Assembly: GCF_001544575.2 (NCBI RefSeq)
Contig: NZ_FCNY02000004.1
Location: 124,001 to 188,000, forward strand
Direction: 5' to 3'
Length of the DNA stretch: 64,000 nt
DNA from: Caballeronia cordobensis
GTDB taxonomy: Bacteria > Pseudomonadota > Gammaproteobacteria > Burkholderiales > Burkholderiaceae
Shown: positions 41,454 to 50,401 of the stretch, piece after piece
Numbering within the stretch: position 1 is the stretch's first letter
Layout: each line of letters starts with the position of its first letter
Program-made: the position numbers and the translations under genes
Notes under the pieces: generated by a model
Told to the model about the DNA's origin: nothing
Databases searched by the model: none
What the model saw: only the letters and a program-made list of their open reading frames with translations

Positions 41454-42905
41454 CTACGGCATGACCGGCAGGTGATAGGCCAGCGTCGGCGCCAGCAGCC
41501 ACAGCATCGTCAGCACGAGCACCGTGCCGCAGATGAACTGCGCGAACGTGAATCCGACGAGATCCCGTGCCTTCAGTCCGAGAATGCCCAGCAGCGGCAG
41601 CATCCAGAACGGATTGATCAGGTTCGGCAGCGCCTCCGCCGCGTTATAGATCTGCACGGCCCAGCCCAGATGCACGTGCAGGTCGTTGGCCGCCTGCATC
41701 ACATACGGCGCCTCGATGATCCACTTGCCGCCGCCCGACGGCACGAAGAAGCCCAGCACCGCCGAATACACGCCCATCACGAGCGCGAACGTATCCGTCG
41801 ATGCGATGCTCACGAACAGCGTCGACAGATGATGCGTCAGCGAATCGCCCGCCGCGCCCTTGGCCGAAGTCAGCATGCTCGCAATCGCGCCGTAGAGCGG
41901 AAACTGGATCAGCACGCCCGAGGTCACGGGCACGGCCTTCGACACGGCGCGCAGAAAACGCTTCGGCCGCCAGTGCAGCAGCATGCCGAGCAGCAGAAAG
42001 ATCAGGTTGTACGTGTTGAGCCCGGAAATCGCGATGAGCCAGTTCTTGCTCGCGAACTCGTTGATGACCCAGCCGCCGCCGAGCGCCACCAGCACGAGAA
42101 TCAGCGCGGGGCTGTATTCGAGCCATTCGCCGGGGCGCTCGCGGGCGGGCAGCGCATCCTCGATCGTGTCGAGCGCGATGCCGAGATCGGCGGCGGTCTT
42201 CGCGCGCGCCGGGCCGGGCGCGGTCCACCACGCGATCAGCGTCGAGACGGCGATGAGCGCCCCGGCGATGCAGAGGCTCTGCCACAGAAACAGCGTCTCG
42301 CTGAAGGGAATGACGCCCGTGATCGGCAGCAGCGTCGCGGGAATGCTGGCCGGATTCGCCTGCAATTGCGCGGCCGACGAACTGAGACCCAGCGCCCAGG
42401 TCGCACCGATGCCCAGATACGCCGCCGCGCCCGCCGCGCGATAGTCCATGCGCAACGCCGAGCGACGCGCCAGTTCGCGCACCAGCAGGCCCGCGAACAC
42501 GAGGCTGATCGCCCAGTGCAGGAGCGACGTCAGCACGCTGAGAAAGGCGACGTACGCCACGGCGGCGCGACCGCTTTTGGGCACGCGCGCCGCGCGCGTG
42601 ACGAGCCGCGCAACCGGCGGTGAACTCGCGATCACGTAACCGGTGATCGCGACCATCGCCATCTGCATAGTGAAGGGGATAAGGCTCCAGAAGCCGTCCC
42701 CGAACGACACCGCCACCGCACGCGGCGACGCGCCGATCGCGAGTGCGCCCAGCGCGACCGCCAGCACCGTCAACGCGACGAATACGAAAGCATCCGGATA
42801 CCACTTCTCGCACCAGGCCGTGACGCGCAGCGCGAAGCGTTCGAGCATGGGTGCATCGTCGCTGCGCGCGTGCGCAGGTACTACGTCTCTGCTGTCGACC
42901 GACAT
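41454..42905 (-). CDS. atoE: Short-chain fatty acid transporter, AtoE family
   Basis: The 483-residue membrane protein matches the AtoE/TIGR00366 family: FALRVTAWCEKWYPDAFVFVALTVLAV at the N-terminus, YVIASSPPVARLVTRAARVP, and FVPSGGGKWIIEAPYVMQAA near the C-terminus. Members import short-chain fatty acids such as acetoacetate or butyrate. GAAGGAGACAGAC precedes the ATG. The gene is 57 bp downstream of the amidase gene, so the pair may use a short-chain amide: import of an acid or release of one by the amidase. Confidence 0.87.
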   Translation of the reverse strand: MSVDSRDVVPAHARSDDAPMLERFALRVTAWCEKWYPDAFVFVALTVLAVALGALAIGASPRAVAVSFGDGFWSLIPFTMQMAMVAITGYVIASSPPVARLVTRAARVPKSGRAAVAYVAFLSVLTSLLHWAISLVFAGLLVRELARRSALRMDYRAAGAAAYLGIGATWALGLSSSAAQLQANPASIPATLLPITGVIPFSETLFLWQSLCIAGALIAVSTLIAWWTAPGPARAKTAADLGIALDTIEDALPARERPGEWLEYSPALILVLVALGGGWVINEFASKNWLIAISGLNTYNLIFLLLGMLLHWRPKRFLRAVSKAVPVTSGVLIQFPLYGAIASMLTSAKGAAGDSLTHHLSTLFVSIASTDTFALVMGVYSAVLGFFVPSGGGKWIIEAPYVMQAANDLHVHLGWAVQIYNAAEALPNLINPFWMLPLLGILGLKARDLVGFTFAQFICGTVLVLTMLWLLAPTLAYHLPVMP

Positions 42906-42962
42906 GTCTGTCTCCTTCCTCTGTCTGTGTTCTCTCGTGGAACGTGAGGACCGGCGCGCGCC

Positions 42963-44501
42963 TCAGGCGAGCGCCCGCTGCGCGAACGCCGATACGCCGA
43001 GCGTCGTTTCGAGCAGTTGCGCGGCGCCGAGCAATTCGAAATCGCCACGCGGACGGCCCAGCAGTTGCAGGCCGACCGGACGGCCGTCATCGGTCGTGCC
43101 GGCGGGAATCGAGATCGACGGGCAACCCGTCAGCGTCAGCACGAAAGTGAGATACATCCAGTCGATGTACGAATCGAGCGGCGTGCCGTCGATCTCCGTG
43201 GGAAAGCGCTGATCGACCGGAAACGGCGCGACCGCGACGGTCGGACACGCGAGCACGTCGTACTGCCCAAAAAACGCGCTCACGCGATTGAACAGCGCGC
43301 CGCGCAGACGCTCGGCGCGCGCGACATCTTCGCCGCCCTGCCGAAGGCCCTTTTCGATGTTCCAGACGATCTCCGGGCAGATGCGATCGCGCGCGGCGTC
43401 GAGCAGCGGCGCGCGCACCGCCGCGACGAGATTCGCGCGCAAGGTCTGGAACGCCTCGAAGCCGCCGCTGAAATCGGGGCAGCCGTCGTCGACCGCCGCG
43501 CCGTGCTCCGCGAAACGCCGTGCCGCCCGTTCGCAGATGCGCGCGACCTCCGCCTCCACCCGGCCGATGCCCAGATCCGGCGTGAAGCCGACGCGGCGCG
43601 GCGCGCGCGGACGGCGCACCGCTTCGACGAACGGCACCGGATTGCGCGGCCACGACAGCGGATCGCGCGCATCGAAATGCGCCTGTGCGTCCAGCATCAG
43701 CGCGACATCGGCGACGGTGCGGCCCATCGGGCCTTCGACCCACAGCGGATCGTAGGGCACGGGCGAGACCGGCCGCGGCACGCGCCCCACGCTCGGCCGC
43801 ATGCCGACCACGCCGCAGTAACTCGCGGGAATGCGCAGGCTGCCGCCGAGATCGTTGCCGGTCGCGAGCCACACCATCTGCGAGGCGAGCGCCGCCGCCG
43901 AACCGCCCGACGAACCGCCGACCGAGAGCCGCGTGTTCCACGGGTTGCGCGTCGCGCCGAACACGGTGTTGAAGGTGTTCGCGCCCGCGAATTCCGGCAC
44001 GTTGGACTTGGCGAGCGGAATCGCGCCGTGACGTTCGAGATTCGCCACGGTCAGATCGGATGCCGGCGCCACGTTGTCCCGGAAGATGGGCGAGCCGTAG
44101 GTCGTCGGCACGCCCGCGAGGTCGTTGTAATCCTTCACGGCAATCGGCAGGCCCGCGAGATAACCGGGCATCGCGAGGGTTTCGTCGTCGGGTTTCGGGA
44201 AGCGGCGCGCCGCATCGCGGGCCGCCTCGAAGCGACGCAAGGGCAGCGCGTTGATGTGCGGATCGACTTCCTCGATGCGCGCGATGGCGGCATCGACGAA
44301 ATCGAGCGGCGAGGCTTCATGGCGTCGCAGCATCTCGACGGCCTGCGTCGCGCTCAGGGCGCACAGGCCTTCGGCCGCGTGTCGGGGAAGGATCGATGAA
44401 GTCGTGCGTGTCTCCGTGTGGGTCAGTCGGTGTCGAAGCGGATTGCCCGGCTCATCGGGTGTGATCGAGAATAGTCGCGTCGGTCGGCCCGCGGAAATCA
44501 C
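42963..44501 (-). CDS. Amidase-signature-family hydrolase
   Basis: This is an amidase-signature enzyme of about 512 residues with its Ser-cisSer-Lys triad intact: Lys in PIAVKDYND, cis-Ser in VGGSSGGSAAA and nucleophile Ser in GNDLGGSLRIP. The start is uncertain. The longest frame uses GTG at 44501; the conserved part begins near LCALSATQAVEMLRRHEAS, so a shorter protein from a non-ATG codon is possible. It is divergent from a LysR gene only 53 bp away and upstream of the AtoE-type transporter gene. Confidence 0.85.
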   Translation of the reverse strand: MISAGRPTRLFSITPDEPGNPLRHRLTHTETRTTSSILPRHAAEGLCALSATQAVEMLRRHEASPLDFVDAAIARIEEVDPHINALPLRRFEAARDAARRFPKPDDETLAMPGYLAGLPIAVKDYNDLAGVPTTYGSPIFRDNVAPASDLTVANLERHGAIPLAKSNVPEFAGANTFNTVFGATRNPWNTRLSVGGSSGGSAAALASQMVWLATGNDLGGSLRIPASYCGVVGMRPSVGRVPRPVSPVPYDPLWVEGPMGRTVADVALMLDAQAHFDARDPLSWPRNPVPFVEAVRRPRAPRRVGFTPDLGIGRVEAEVARICERAARRFAEHGAAVDDGCPDFSGGFEAFQTLRANLVAAVRAPLLDAARDRICPEIVWNIEKGLRQGGEDVARAERLRGALFNRVSAFFGQYDVLACPTVAVAPFPVDQRFPTEIDGTPLDSYIDWMYLTFVLTLTGCPSISIPAGTTDDGRPVGLQLLGRPRGDFELLGAAQLLETTLGVSAFAQRALA

Positions 44502-44554
44502 TTTCCCGGATAAAGCTCATAAGCGCCTCTTCTGAGGCAGGACGCGAGAATCAG

Positions 44555-45445
44555 ATGGACATTCGCCAGCTTCGAACCTTCGTGACCGTCGCGCGCTTCG
44601 GCAGCGTGACCAAGGCAGCCGAAGCGCTGCACGTGACGCAGCCGGCCGTGAGCGGCCAGCTTCGCAGTCTTGAAGAAGAGCTCGACGTACGCCTGCTGTC
44701 GCGCACGACTTCCTCGGTCACGCTCACGCAATGCGGCGAGGCGCTGCTCGGCCGCGCGGAAAAAGCCATCGAAACGTTCGGCGAGTTCGTTCACGCGGCG
44801 CGCGGCTTTCGCGGCCAGATCGAGGGCCGTTTGCGCATCGGCTTCGTGATGCTCGATCCCGCCGCGCTGCGCGTCGGCCCGCTGCTCGCGGAGATGGTCG
44901 CGCGGCATCCGGGCCTGAAGATCGACTTGCAGGTCGGCCGCACGAGCTGGCTGATCGATGCGCTGCGCAGCGCGGAAATCGATGCGGCGCTGCTGGTCTG
45001 CAAGAAACGGCCCGAAGGCGCGCACGTCAAGGTGCTGGATGAAATGACGTTTCGCCTCGTGGTGCCCGCGTCGTGGGAGCCCTTCGAGGACTTCGCGCTG
45101 GAACGCCTCGCGCACAAGCCGTGGATCCGCATGGCGCCGCGCAGCGGGCATCAGGAAGTGTTGAACGAGATTCTGCAAAGCGCGGCGATCAAGCCGGTCG
45201 AAACCGTCGAAGCCGATCACGAGCAGTTGATGCGCGCGCTCGTCGCGGCGGGCGTCGGCGTCGGTCTGATGCGCGAGGCGCTGGCCAACGAAGCGCGCGA
45301 TGCCGGCGAAGCCGTGTTCTTCGGCGAGCACCGCGCGAGCACTCAGGTTGCGTTCGTCTATGCCGAAGGACGCAGCGGCGACCCGGCTATTCAGGCCGTA
45401 TCGCAGGTGCTGGATCGTATCTGGCAGATCGCCGGCGCGAGCTGA
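44555..45445 (+). CDS. LysR-family transcriptional regulator
   Basis: The 296-residue protein starts MDIRQLRTFVTVARFGSVTK with the HTH AAEALHVTQPAVSGQLRSLEEELDVRLLSR. The effector domain contains IGFVMLDPAALRVGPLLAEM. It is divergent from the amidase and AtoE-type genes with a 53-bp gap, the usual LysR-target layout. Its 3' end is 15 bp from the convergent amidohydrolase gene. Confidence 0.88.
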   Translation: MDIRQLRTFVTVARFGSVTKAAEALHVTQPAVSGQLRSLEEELDVRLLSRTTSSVTLTQCGEALLGRAEKAIETFGEFVHAARGFRGQIEGRLRIGFVMLDPAALRVGPLLAEMVARHPGLKIDLQVGRTSWLIDALRSAEIDAALLVCKKRPEGAHVKVLDEMTFRLVVPASWEPFEDFALERLAHKPWIRMAPRSGHQEVLNEILQSAAIKPVETVEADHEQLMRALVAAGVGVGLMREALANEARDAGEAVFFGEHRASTQVAFVYAEGRSGDPAIQAVSQVLDRIWQIAGAS

Positions 45446-45460
45446 GGCGCATGCGGTCGC

Positions 45461-46591
45461 TCACGCAAGTCGATAGACCTTCGCCACGGTTCCCCGGAAC
45501 AAGCCTTCCCGCTCGTGCTCGCTTGCCTGCACGGTCAGGCGCTTGAACGCATTCCAGCCGTTGCTGAACGGGTACGAGCCCTTGTCCACGGGAAAATTGC
45601 TCTCGAACATGCAGCGATCGGCGCCGAACGCGTCGATGCACGTGTGCATCCACGGTTTCCATGCTTCCGCAAGCTCGGTCGATGCGGGCGGACGCTCGCC
45701 CTTCTCGAATTCGAAGCCGTTGATGCGCATGCCCAGACCGCCGACCTTGACGAACACGTTGGGCAACTGCGCAAGCTCACGCATCGAGCGGCTCCATGTG
45801 TCGAACACGTCCTTGCGTTGATCCGCATAACTCGCGATTCGCACGACGCCCCCGCAATGATTGACGATGAAAGGCGTATCGGGATACGCCTTCGCCAGAT
45901 CGAACAGTTCGGGAAGCTGCGGAAAAAACAGCCAGGCGTCGTACGACAGTCCGAGCGACCCGAGTTGCGCAACGCCCGCGCGATACGTCGGATCGAGCAG
46001 CAGCCCGCGCGGCGCCGCCGAGAGCGGATTGACGAGCGTCGGGTCCGCATCCCAGGTCACGAGGTGGCGCACGCCGCGCAGCCGGCCATCGCCGGCCGCA
46101 AGCTCCGCTTCGAGCACGTCGCGAATCGCGGCGCCGCGACGCAGATCCGCATAGCCCACGATGCCTTTCGCGACCTGCGGCGTTCCCTTCTGCAATGCGG
46201 CGGTCGTGCCGGTGACGTACTCGATTTCACCGACCGGGCGCATGGGCTCGGGTCCGTCCTTCCGGTAACGCGTGAGCGCCTGCATATACACGGAGGCGGT
46301 GATGTTGTGCCCTGACCCGGCGTCTTCGAGATAGTCGTCGAGCAGGTAAGTCCAGCCCGTGCGTTCATAGAAATGATGATGCGCGTCGATGATCGGCATC
46401 TCCGGTTCGAGCGCCGCCTCGGTGCCGGATGCGAGCCACTGCGCTCGAACAGGAAGATAGTTGCTGGTCGTGCTCATGCTGCGAGGCTCCTCTTTTGCAA
46501 TGGCCCCGCGCGATGCGAGCGCCGGGATCATGACCGATGCGGCGGCCGCGCCGAGCAACCGGCGTCGTCGGGGGGAAAGAAGCGAATCCAT
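45461..46591 (-). CDS. Amidohydrolase-2-family protein with Tat-like signal
   Basis: The protein has 376 residues from the ATG at 46591. The N-terminus MDSLLSPRRRRLLGAAAASV is a twin-arginine-type signal, and GGGAGAG lies upstream. The TIM-barrel metal sites are DAHHHFY (HxH), FIVNHCGG and FESNFPVD, as in COG3618 (lactonase/decarboxylase-like amidohydrolases). An internal ATG at 46477 (MSTTSNYLPV), also behind a GGAG, would give a cytoplasmic form; most relatives are cytoplasmic. It starts 2 bp after the MFS stop and is the last gene of the IclR-controlled operon. Confidence 0.83.
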   Translation of the reverse strand: MDSLLSPRRRRLLGAAAASVMIPALASRGAIAKEEPRSMSTTSNYLPVRAQWLASGTEAALEPEMPIIDAHHHFYERTGWTYLLDDYLEDAGSGHNITASVYMQALTRYRKDGPEPMRPVGEIEYVTGTTAALQKGTPQVAKGIVGYADLRRGAAIRDVLEAELAAGDGRLRGVRHLVTWDADPTLVNPLSAAPRGLLLDPTYRAGVAQLGSLGLSYDAWLFFPQLPELFDLAKAYPDTPFIVNHCGGVVRIASYADQRKDVFDTWSRSMRELAQLPNVFVKVGGLGMRINGFEFEKGERPPASTELAEAWKPWMHTCIDAFGADRCMFESNFPVDKGSYPFSNGWNAFKRLTVQASEHEREGLFRGTVAKVYRLA

Positions 46592-46593
46592 CG

Positions 46594-47901
46594 TCACTCT
46601 CCCTTGTCGAAGGCAAACAGCGAGAGCGTCAGCAAGGTCGTGACGACGAGCACGATGGACAAGCCAACCATGCCGGCCGTGAACGTGCCGAAGCTGTCCT
46701 TCAGGAAGCCTACGAGATACGGGCCCGCGAACCCGCCCAGCGCACCGATCGAATTGATGAGCGCCAATCCGCCCGCGGCGGCCTGACCGGAGAGAAACCG
46801 GGCCGGCAGCGTATAGAAGATCGTGCGTCCCGCGATCGTGCCGATCAGCGCCAGCGTGATACCGGTCATCGCGGGAACGAGTTGCTGGAAGTACGCCGAC
46901 ACCCCGAGTGCAACCGCGCCGATGAAAAGTCCCGCCGCGAGATTCGCGATATGCCCGCCACGGCGATCCACGCGCTTCGCCCACCAGAGCAACGCGATGG
47001 TCGCAAAGAAGTACGGCACGGCCGACACCCATCCGGTCTGCGTGACGCTCATGCCGTGCGCCTTGAGCATCTGCGGCAGCCAGATGCCGATGCCGTACGA
47101 GCCCATCGTGAAGCCGAACGAGATCATCGCGAGGATATACATGCGCACATCCTTCAGTGCCGCCGCGAAGTGCTTCTTCTTTTGACTCGACGCGCCCTCG
47201 CGGTCAAACGCGCTTTGCAGCGCCTGCCGTTCTTCCGGCGAGAGCCATGTCGCATCGGCCGGCTTGTCGGCGAGCATCTTCAACACGAGAATACCCAGGA
47301 CGCACGCAGGCAGACCTTCGATGATGAACATCCACTTCCAGCCCGCCAGACCGAGCAACCCGTCCATCTTGAGGAGCCATGCCGACAAGGGCCCGCCGAT
47401 GAGCGACGAGAGCGGCGTGGACACAGTGAACCACGCGAGCACGCGCGTGCGGTAACTCGCCGGAAACCATACGGCGAGAAAGAAGATGACCCCGGGAAAG
47501 AAGCCGGCTTCACCGATGCCCAGCAGCAGGCGGATCACATAGAAGCTGGTCGGGCCCACGGCGAGCGCCGTCGCCGCCGCGAAGAAGCCCCACGTGATCA
47601 TGATGCGGGCGAGCCAGCGGCGCGCGCCGAATCGATACATGGCGAGATTGCTCGGCACTTCGCACAGGCAGTAGCCCGCGAACATGATGCCCGCTCCCCA
47701 GCCGAACTGCGTCGCGGTGAGGCCGAGATCGCGGTTCATCGTCAGCGCCGCGAAGCCGACGCTCGTGCGGTCGAGATAGTTGAAGAAGTAGGCAAGCGCC
47801 AGCAGCGGAATGAATCGCCACGCGGCTTTCCTGACCGCCTGCTGTTCGAGCGTCGAATAAACGGGGCTCTCGGCCGTCACATTCGAGGATAAGGATGTCA
47901 T
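46594..47901 (-). CDS. MFS transporter, anion:cation symporter type
   Basis: This 435-residue, 12-helix transporter has the ACS signature FFNYLDRTSVGFAALTM, the loop motif LCEVPSNLAMYRFGARRWLAR and LLLGIGEAGFFPGVIFFLAVWFP. GGAGACGACAG precedes the ATG. It lies 82 bp downstream of the CaiB-type gene and 2 bp upstream of the amidohydrolase gene. A carboxylic acid substrate is likely, to be activated by the CaiB-type enzyme. Confidence 0.88.
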   Translation of the reverse strand: MTSLSSNVTAESPVYSTLEQQAVRKAAWRFIPLLALAYFFNYLDRTSVGFAALTMNRDLGLTATQFGWGAGIMFAGYCLCEVPSNLAMYRFGARRWLARIMITWGFFAAATALAVGPTSFYVIRLLLGIGEAGFFPGVIFFLAVWFPASYRTRVLAWFTVSTPLSSLIGGPLSAWLLKMDGLLGLAGWKWMFIIEGLPACVLGILVLKMLADKPADATWLSPEERQALQSAFDREGASSQKKKHFAAALKDVRMYILAMISFGFTMGSYGIGIWLPQMLKAHGMSVTQTGWVSAVPYFFATIALLWWAKRVDRRGGHIANLAAGLFIGAVALGVSAYFQQLVPAMTGITLALIGTIAGRTIFYTLPARFLSGQAAAGGLALINSIGALGGFAGPYLVGFLKDSFGTFTAGMVGLSIVLVVTTLLTLSLFAFDKGE

Positions 47902-47983
47902 CTGTCGTCTCCGGACGAATCACCGGGCGCGCGAAGTCATGCCGCTACGCACGACGCCGCGCTTCCTGGTTGTTTTATCGATT

Positions 47984-49258
47984 TCAGGCGCTGGCCACTT
48001 CGTTGGCCGATGGACTTGCCGCATCGCCGGGCTTTCGTTCCTGGCACTTGACGACGCCCGCCCCGGTCAGTTGCCTCACGTCCTCGGACGAATACCCGAG
48101 CTGCTGGAGCAGCGTTCTCGTGTCCTGCCCCAGCGAAGGCGGAGCGGCGCGCAGTTGCAGGCGTTCGCCGTCCAGTGTCAGCGGGAGCAAGGCCGTCTTC
48201 GTCGAAACCGGCCGCTCGGCGCCGCTCGCGTCGGGCGGCAACGTCACGTCGGCGAGCCCGCCGGTTGCAAGCAGATGCGGATCGTCGAACAGGTCTTGTG
48301 GCCTCGTGATCGGCGCATAAGGCAAGCCACAGCGCTCGAAGACTGCGCTGATCTCGGCGGCGGTGAATTGCTCCATGTGCTTGCGAAGCTGCGGCAGCAA
48401 CCAGCTCCTCGCCTGCACGCGCTGATTGTTGGTGGCGATTCGCTCGTCCGCCTTTAGCGCCGAGAGACCGAATGCGTCGCAGAACAGCGCCCATTGCGTG
48501 TCGGAAACCACCGCCAGGAAAATCTGTTCGCCGTGCCTGACGGAGAACACGTCGTACACCGCCCATGCGGAAATGCGGCTCGGCATCGGCGCGGCGGCCT
48601 TGCCGGTCACGGCGAACTGCATCATGTGCTGGGCGACCAGAAAGACGTTGTTCTCGAATAAGGCGCTCTGCACGGCCTGGCCGCGTCCGGTGCGCTCGCG
48701 TTGCGCGAGCGCCGCCATTGCCCCGATCGCGCCGAACATGCCGCCCATGATGTCGTTGACGCTCGTGCCCGCGCGCAACGGCTTGCCTTCCGGTCCGGTC
48801 ATATACGCGAGACCGCCCATCATCTGCACGACTTCGTCGAGCGCCGTGCGATGGTCATAGGGGCCGGGCAGGAAGCCCTTGTGCGAGACGTAGACCAGCC
48901 GGGGATTGAGCTTCGACAGCGCCGCATAGCCGAGGCCCAGCTTGTCCATCGTGCCGCTCTTGAAGTTTTCGCTGAAGACATCGGCGCCCGCGAGAAGCTT
49001 GTGCACGATCTCGACGCCGCGCGGGTCCTTCACATCGACCGCAATGCTTTTCTTGTTGCGATTGAACGTGCTGAAAAAGCCCGCGCCGGAGCCGCGAAGC
49101 GTGCGCGTGCTGTCACCCGAGATCGGCTCGACCTTGATGACTTCGGCGCCCAGGTCCGCCAGCACCATGCCGCACGTCGGACCCATGACCATATGCGTCA
49201 TCTCGACGACGCGCACGCCGCTGTACGGCAGAGATTGATTCGCTTGCACTTCGCTCAT
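47984..49258 (-). CDS. CaiB/BaiF (family III) CoA-transferase
   Basis: The protein has 424 residues from the ATG at 49258. Family III signatures include VRVVEMTHMVMGPTCGMVLADLGAEVIKVEP, NRNKKSIAVDVKDPRG and GTSVNDIMGGMFGAIGAMAAL. The catalytic Asp is in TALDEVVQMMGG. It transfers CoA between carboxylic acids. Its ATG overlaps the stop of the HMG-CoA-lyase-like gene (ATGA), so the two are coupled. The pair could form and cleave a 3-hydroxy-acyl-CoA such as citramalyl-CoA (inference). Confidence 0.88.
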   Translation of the reverse strand: MSEVQANQSLPYSGVRVVEMTHMVMGPTCGMVLADLGAEVIKVEPISGDSTRTLRGSGAGFFSTFNRNKKSIAVDVKDPRGVEIVHKLLAGADVFSENFKSGTMDKLGLGYAALSKLNPRLVYVSHKGFLPGPYDHRTALDEVVQMMGGLAYMTGPEGKPLRAGTSVNDIMGGMFGAIGAMAALAQRERTGRGQAVQSALFENNVFLVAQHMMQFAVTGKAAAPMPSRISAWAVYDVFSVRHGEQIFLAVVSDTQWALFCDAFGLSALKADERIATNNQRVQARSWLLPQLRKHMEQFTAAEISAVFERCGLPYAPITRPQDLFDDPHLLATGGLADVTLPPDASGAERPVSTKTALLPLTLDGERLQLRAAPPSLGQDTRTLLQQLGYSSEDVRQLTGAGVVKCQERKPGDAASPSANEVASA

Positions 49259-50238
49259 TGCGCCACTCCCAGCAGACACCCTTCCGGCTGGGGCGCACTC
49301 GGTGCGCGCCCGTCCGCATAGATAAAGCCTTTCGGCAGGCCGGCATCGTGCACATGCCCGTACAGCGCTTCGCCCGGAAGCGCCTGGGCGAGAATCGCAC
49401 GCGCGTCGGCCAGTCTGTCGATATCGACGCCCGTGTCATGGCCCATCGCTTCGAGCAGGAACGCGAGGTCTTCCGTCACGATGTTGCCGGTCGCGCCCGG
49501 CGCATAGGGGCAGCCACCGAGACCGGCCTGACTCGAATCGATCGTCGTGACACCGGCATCGAGCGCCGCGAGGACGTTGGCGAGACCCTGACCCCGCGTG
49601 TTGTGGAAGTGCGCGCCGCCCGCCTTCTCGCCGAACTCGGATTGTAGACGGCGAAAGAGACGCCGCACCTGAACCGGATTGGCATAGCCGCTGGTATCCG
49701 ACAGGCCGATTTCATCGACGCCGCATTCGGCCATCGCCGCGCACATGCGCATGGTCTGGTCGTCGGTGACGACGCCCGCGATCGTGCAACCGAACGCCAC
49801 CGACACGCCCGCCTCGATCAGCACCGCCGGGAACTGCGCGTCGCGCAACGCCACGATGCTGCGCACCTCGTCGATCATCTGCTGCGTCGTCTTCCTGATG
49901 TTGGCCATCGCGTGTTCATTGGTCACGGACACCGGCAGCGTGATCTTGTGCACGCCCGCTTCGAAGGCGCTTTGCGCGCCGCGCAAGTTGGGCGTGAGAA
50001 CCGCGACATGAAGCCCCGGAATCGAGAGCGCATGCGTCACCACCTCGCGGATGTCGGCCATCTGCGGCAACAGTCTCGGCGGAACGAAGGAGCCGACTTC
50101 GATCTCCCTGAGTCCGGCTGCGGCGAGCGCGGAAATCCATTGCAGCTTGGCCGCCGTCGGCATGACGGTTCTGATGCTTTGCAGACCGTCGCGCGGCCCG
50201 ACCTCGCTGATCAGTACACCGGGACCTGGAGAATTCAT
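49255..50238 (-). CDS. HMG-CoA lyase-like enzyme
   Basis: This 327-residue DRE-TIM enzyme has ISEVGPRDGLQSIR (catalytic Arg-Asp), AHFHNTRGQG (metal-binding His-x-His) and the signature loop GLGGCPYAPGATGN with the catalytic Cys. It should cleave 3-hydroxy-3-methylglutaryl-CoA or an analogue to acetyl-CoA plus a keto acid. It is the first gene of the operon, divergent from an IclR regulator, and overlaps the CaiB-type gene. The partner CoA-transferase suggests the substrate acid is first thioesterified. Confidence 0.87.
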   Translation of the reverse strand: MNSPGPGVLISEVGPRDGLQSIRTVMPTAAKLQWISALAAAGLREIEVGSFVPPRLLPQMADIREVVTHALSIPGLHVAVLTPNLRGAQSAFEAGVHKITLPVSVTNEHAMANIRKTTQQMIDEVRSIVALRDAQFPAVLIEAGVSVAFGCTIAGVVTDDQTMRMCAAMAECGVDEIGLSDTSGYANPVQVRRLFRRLQSEFGEKAGGAHFHNTRGQGLANVLAALDAGVTTIDSSQAGLGGCPYAPGATGNIVTEDLAFLLEAMGHDTGVDIDRLADARAILAQALPGEALYGHVHDAGLPKGFIYADGRAPSAPQPEGCLLGVAQ

Positions 50239-50318
50239 CTGTCACCTCGCTAAAGTTCTATCTGATAGACCACGATTCTGTTGAAGAGAACAATAGAACG
50301 AACCGCGGCGCCGCGAAA

Positions 50319-50334
50319 GACGGGTTAACCCGTC
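50319..50334. promoter_or_regulatory. 16-bp perfect palindrome in IclR/HMGL divergent region
   Basis: GACGGGTTAACCCGTC is a perfect 16-bp palindrome midway between the HMG-CoA-lyase-like start and the IclR start. It is a probable regulator site. Confidence 0.55.
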
Positions 50335-50338
50335 AAAT

Positions 50339-50352
50339 AGAACTTGAGTTCT
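50339..50352. promoter_or_regulatory. AGAACT/AGTTCT dyad and repeated TAGAAC half-sites
   Basis: AGAACT-TG-AGTTCT is a near-perfect dyad. TAGAAC or its complement recurs at about 50257, 50294, 50338 and 50359, giving an array of half-sites across the divergent promoter region typical of a dimeric IclR repressor binding several times. Confidence 0.55.
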
Positions 50353-50401
50353 GCTGGATAGAACCGTATAGTGACGACACTGAAGACATGGGGAGAGAGC
50401 G

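Noticed and set aside
43017..44399. 460-codon plus-strand frame antisense to the amidase gene
   Set aside because: No recognisable motif, while the amidase strand has the intact catalytic triad.
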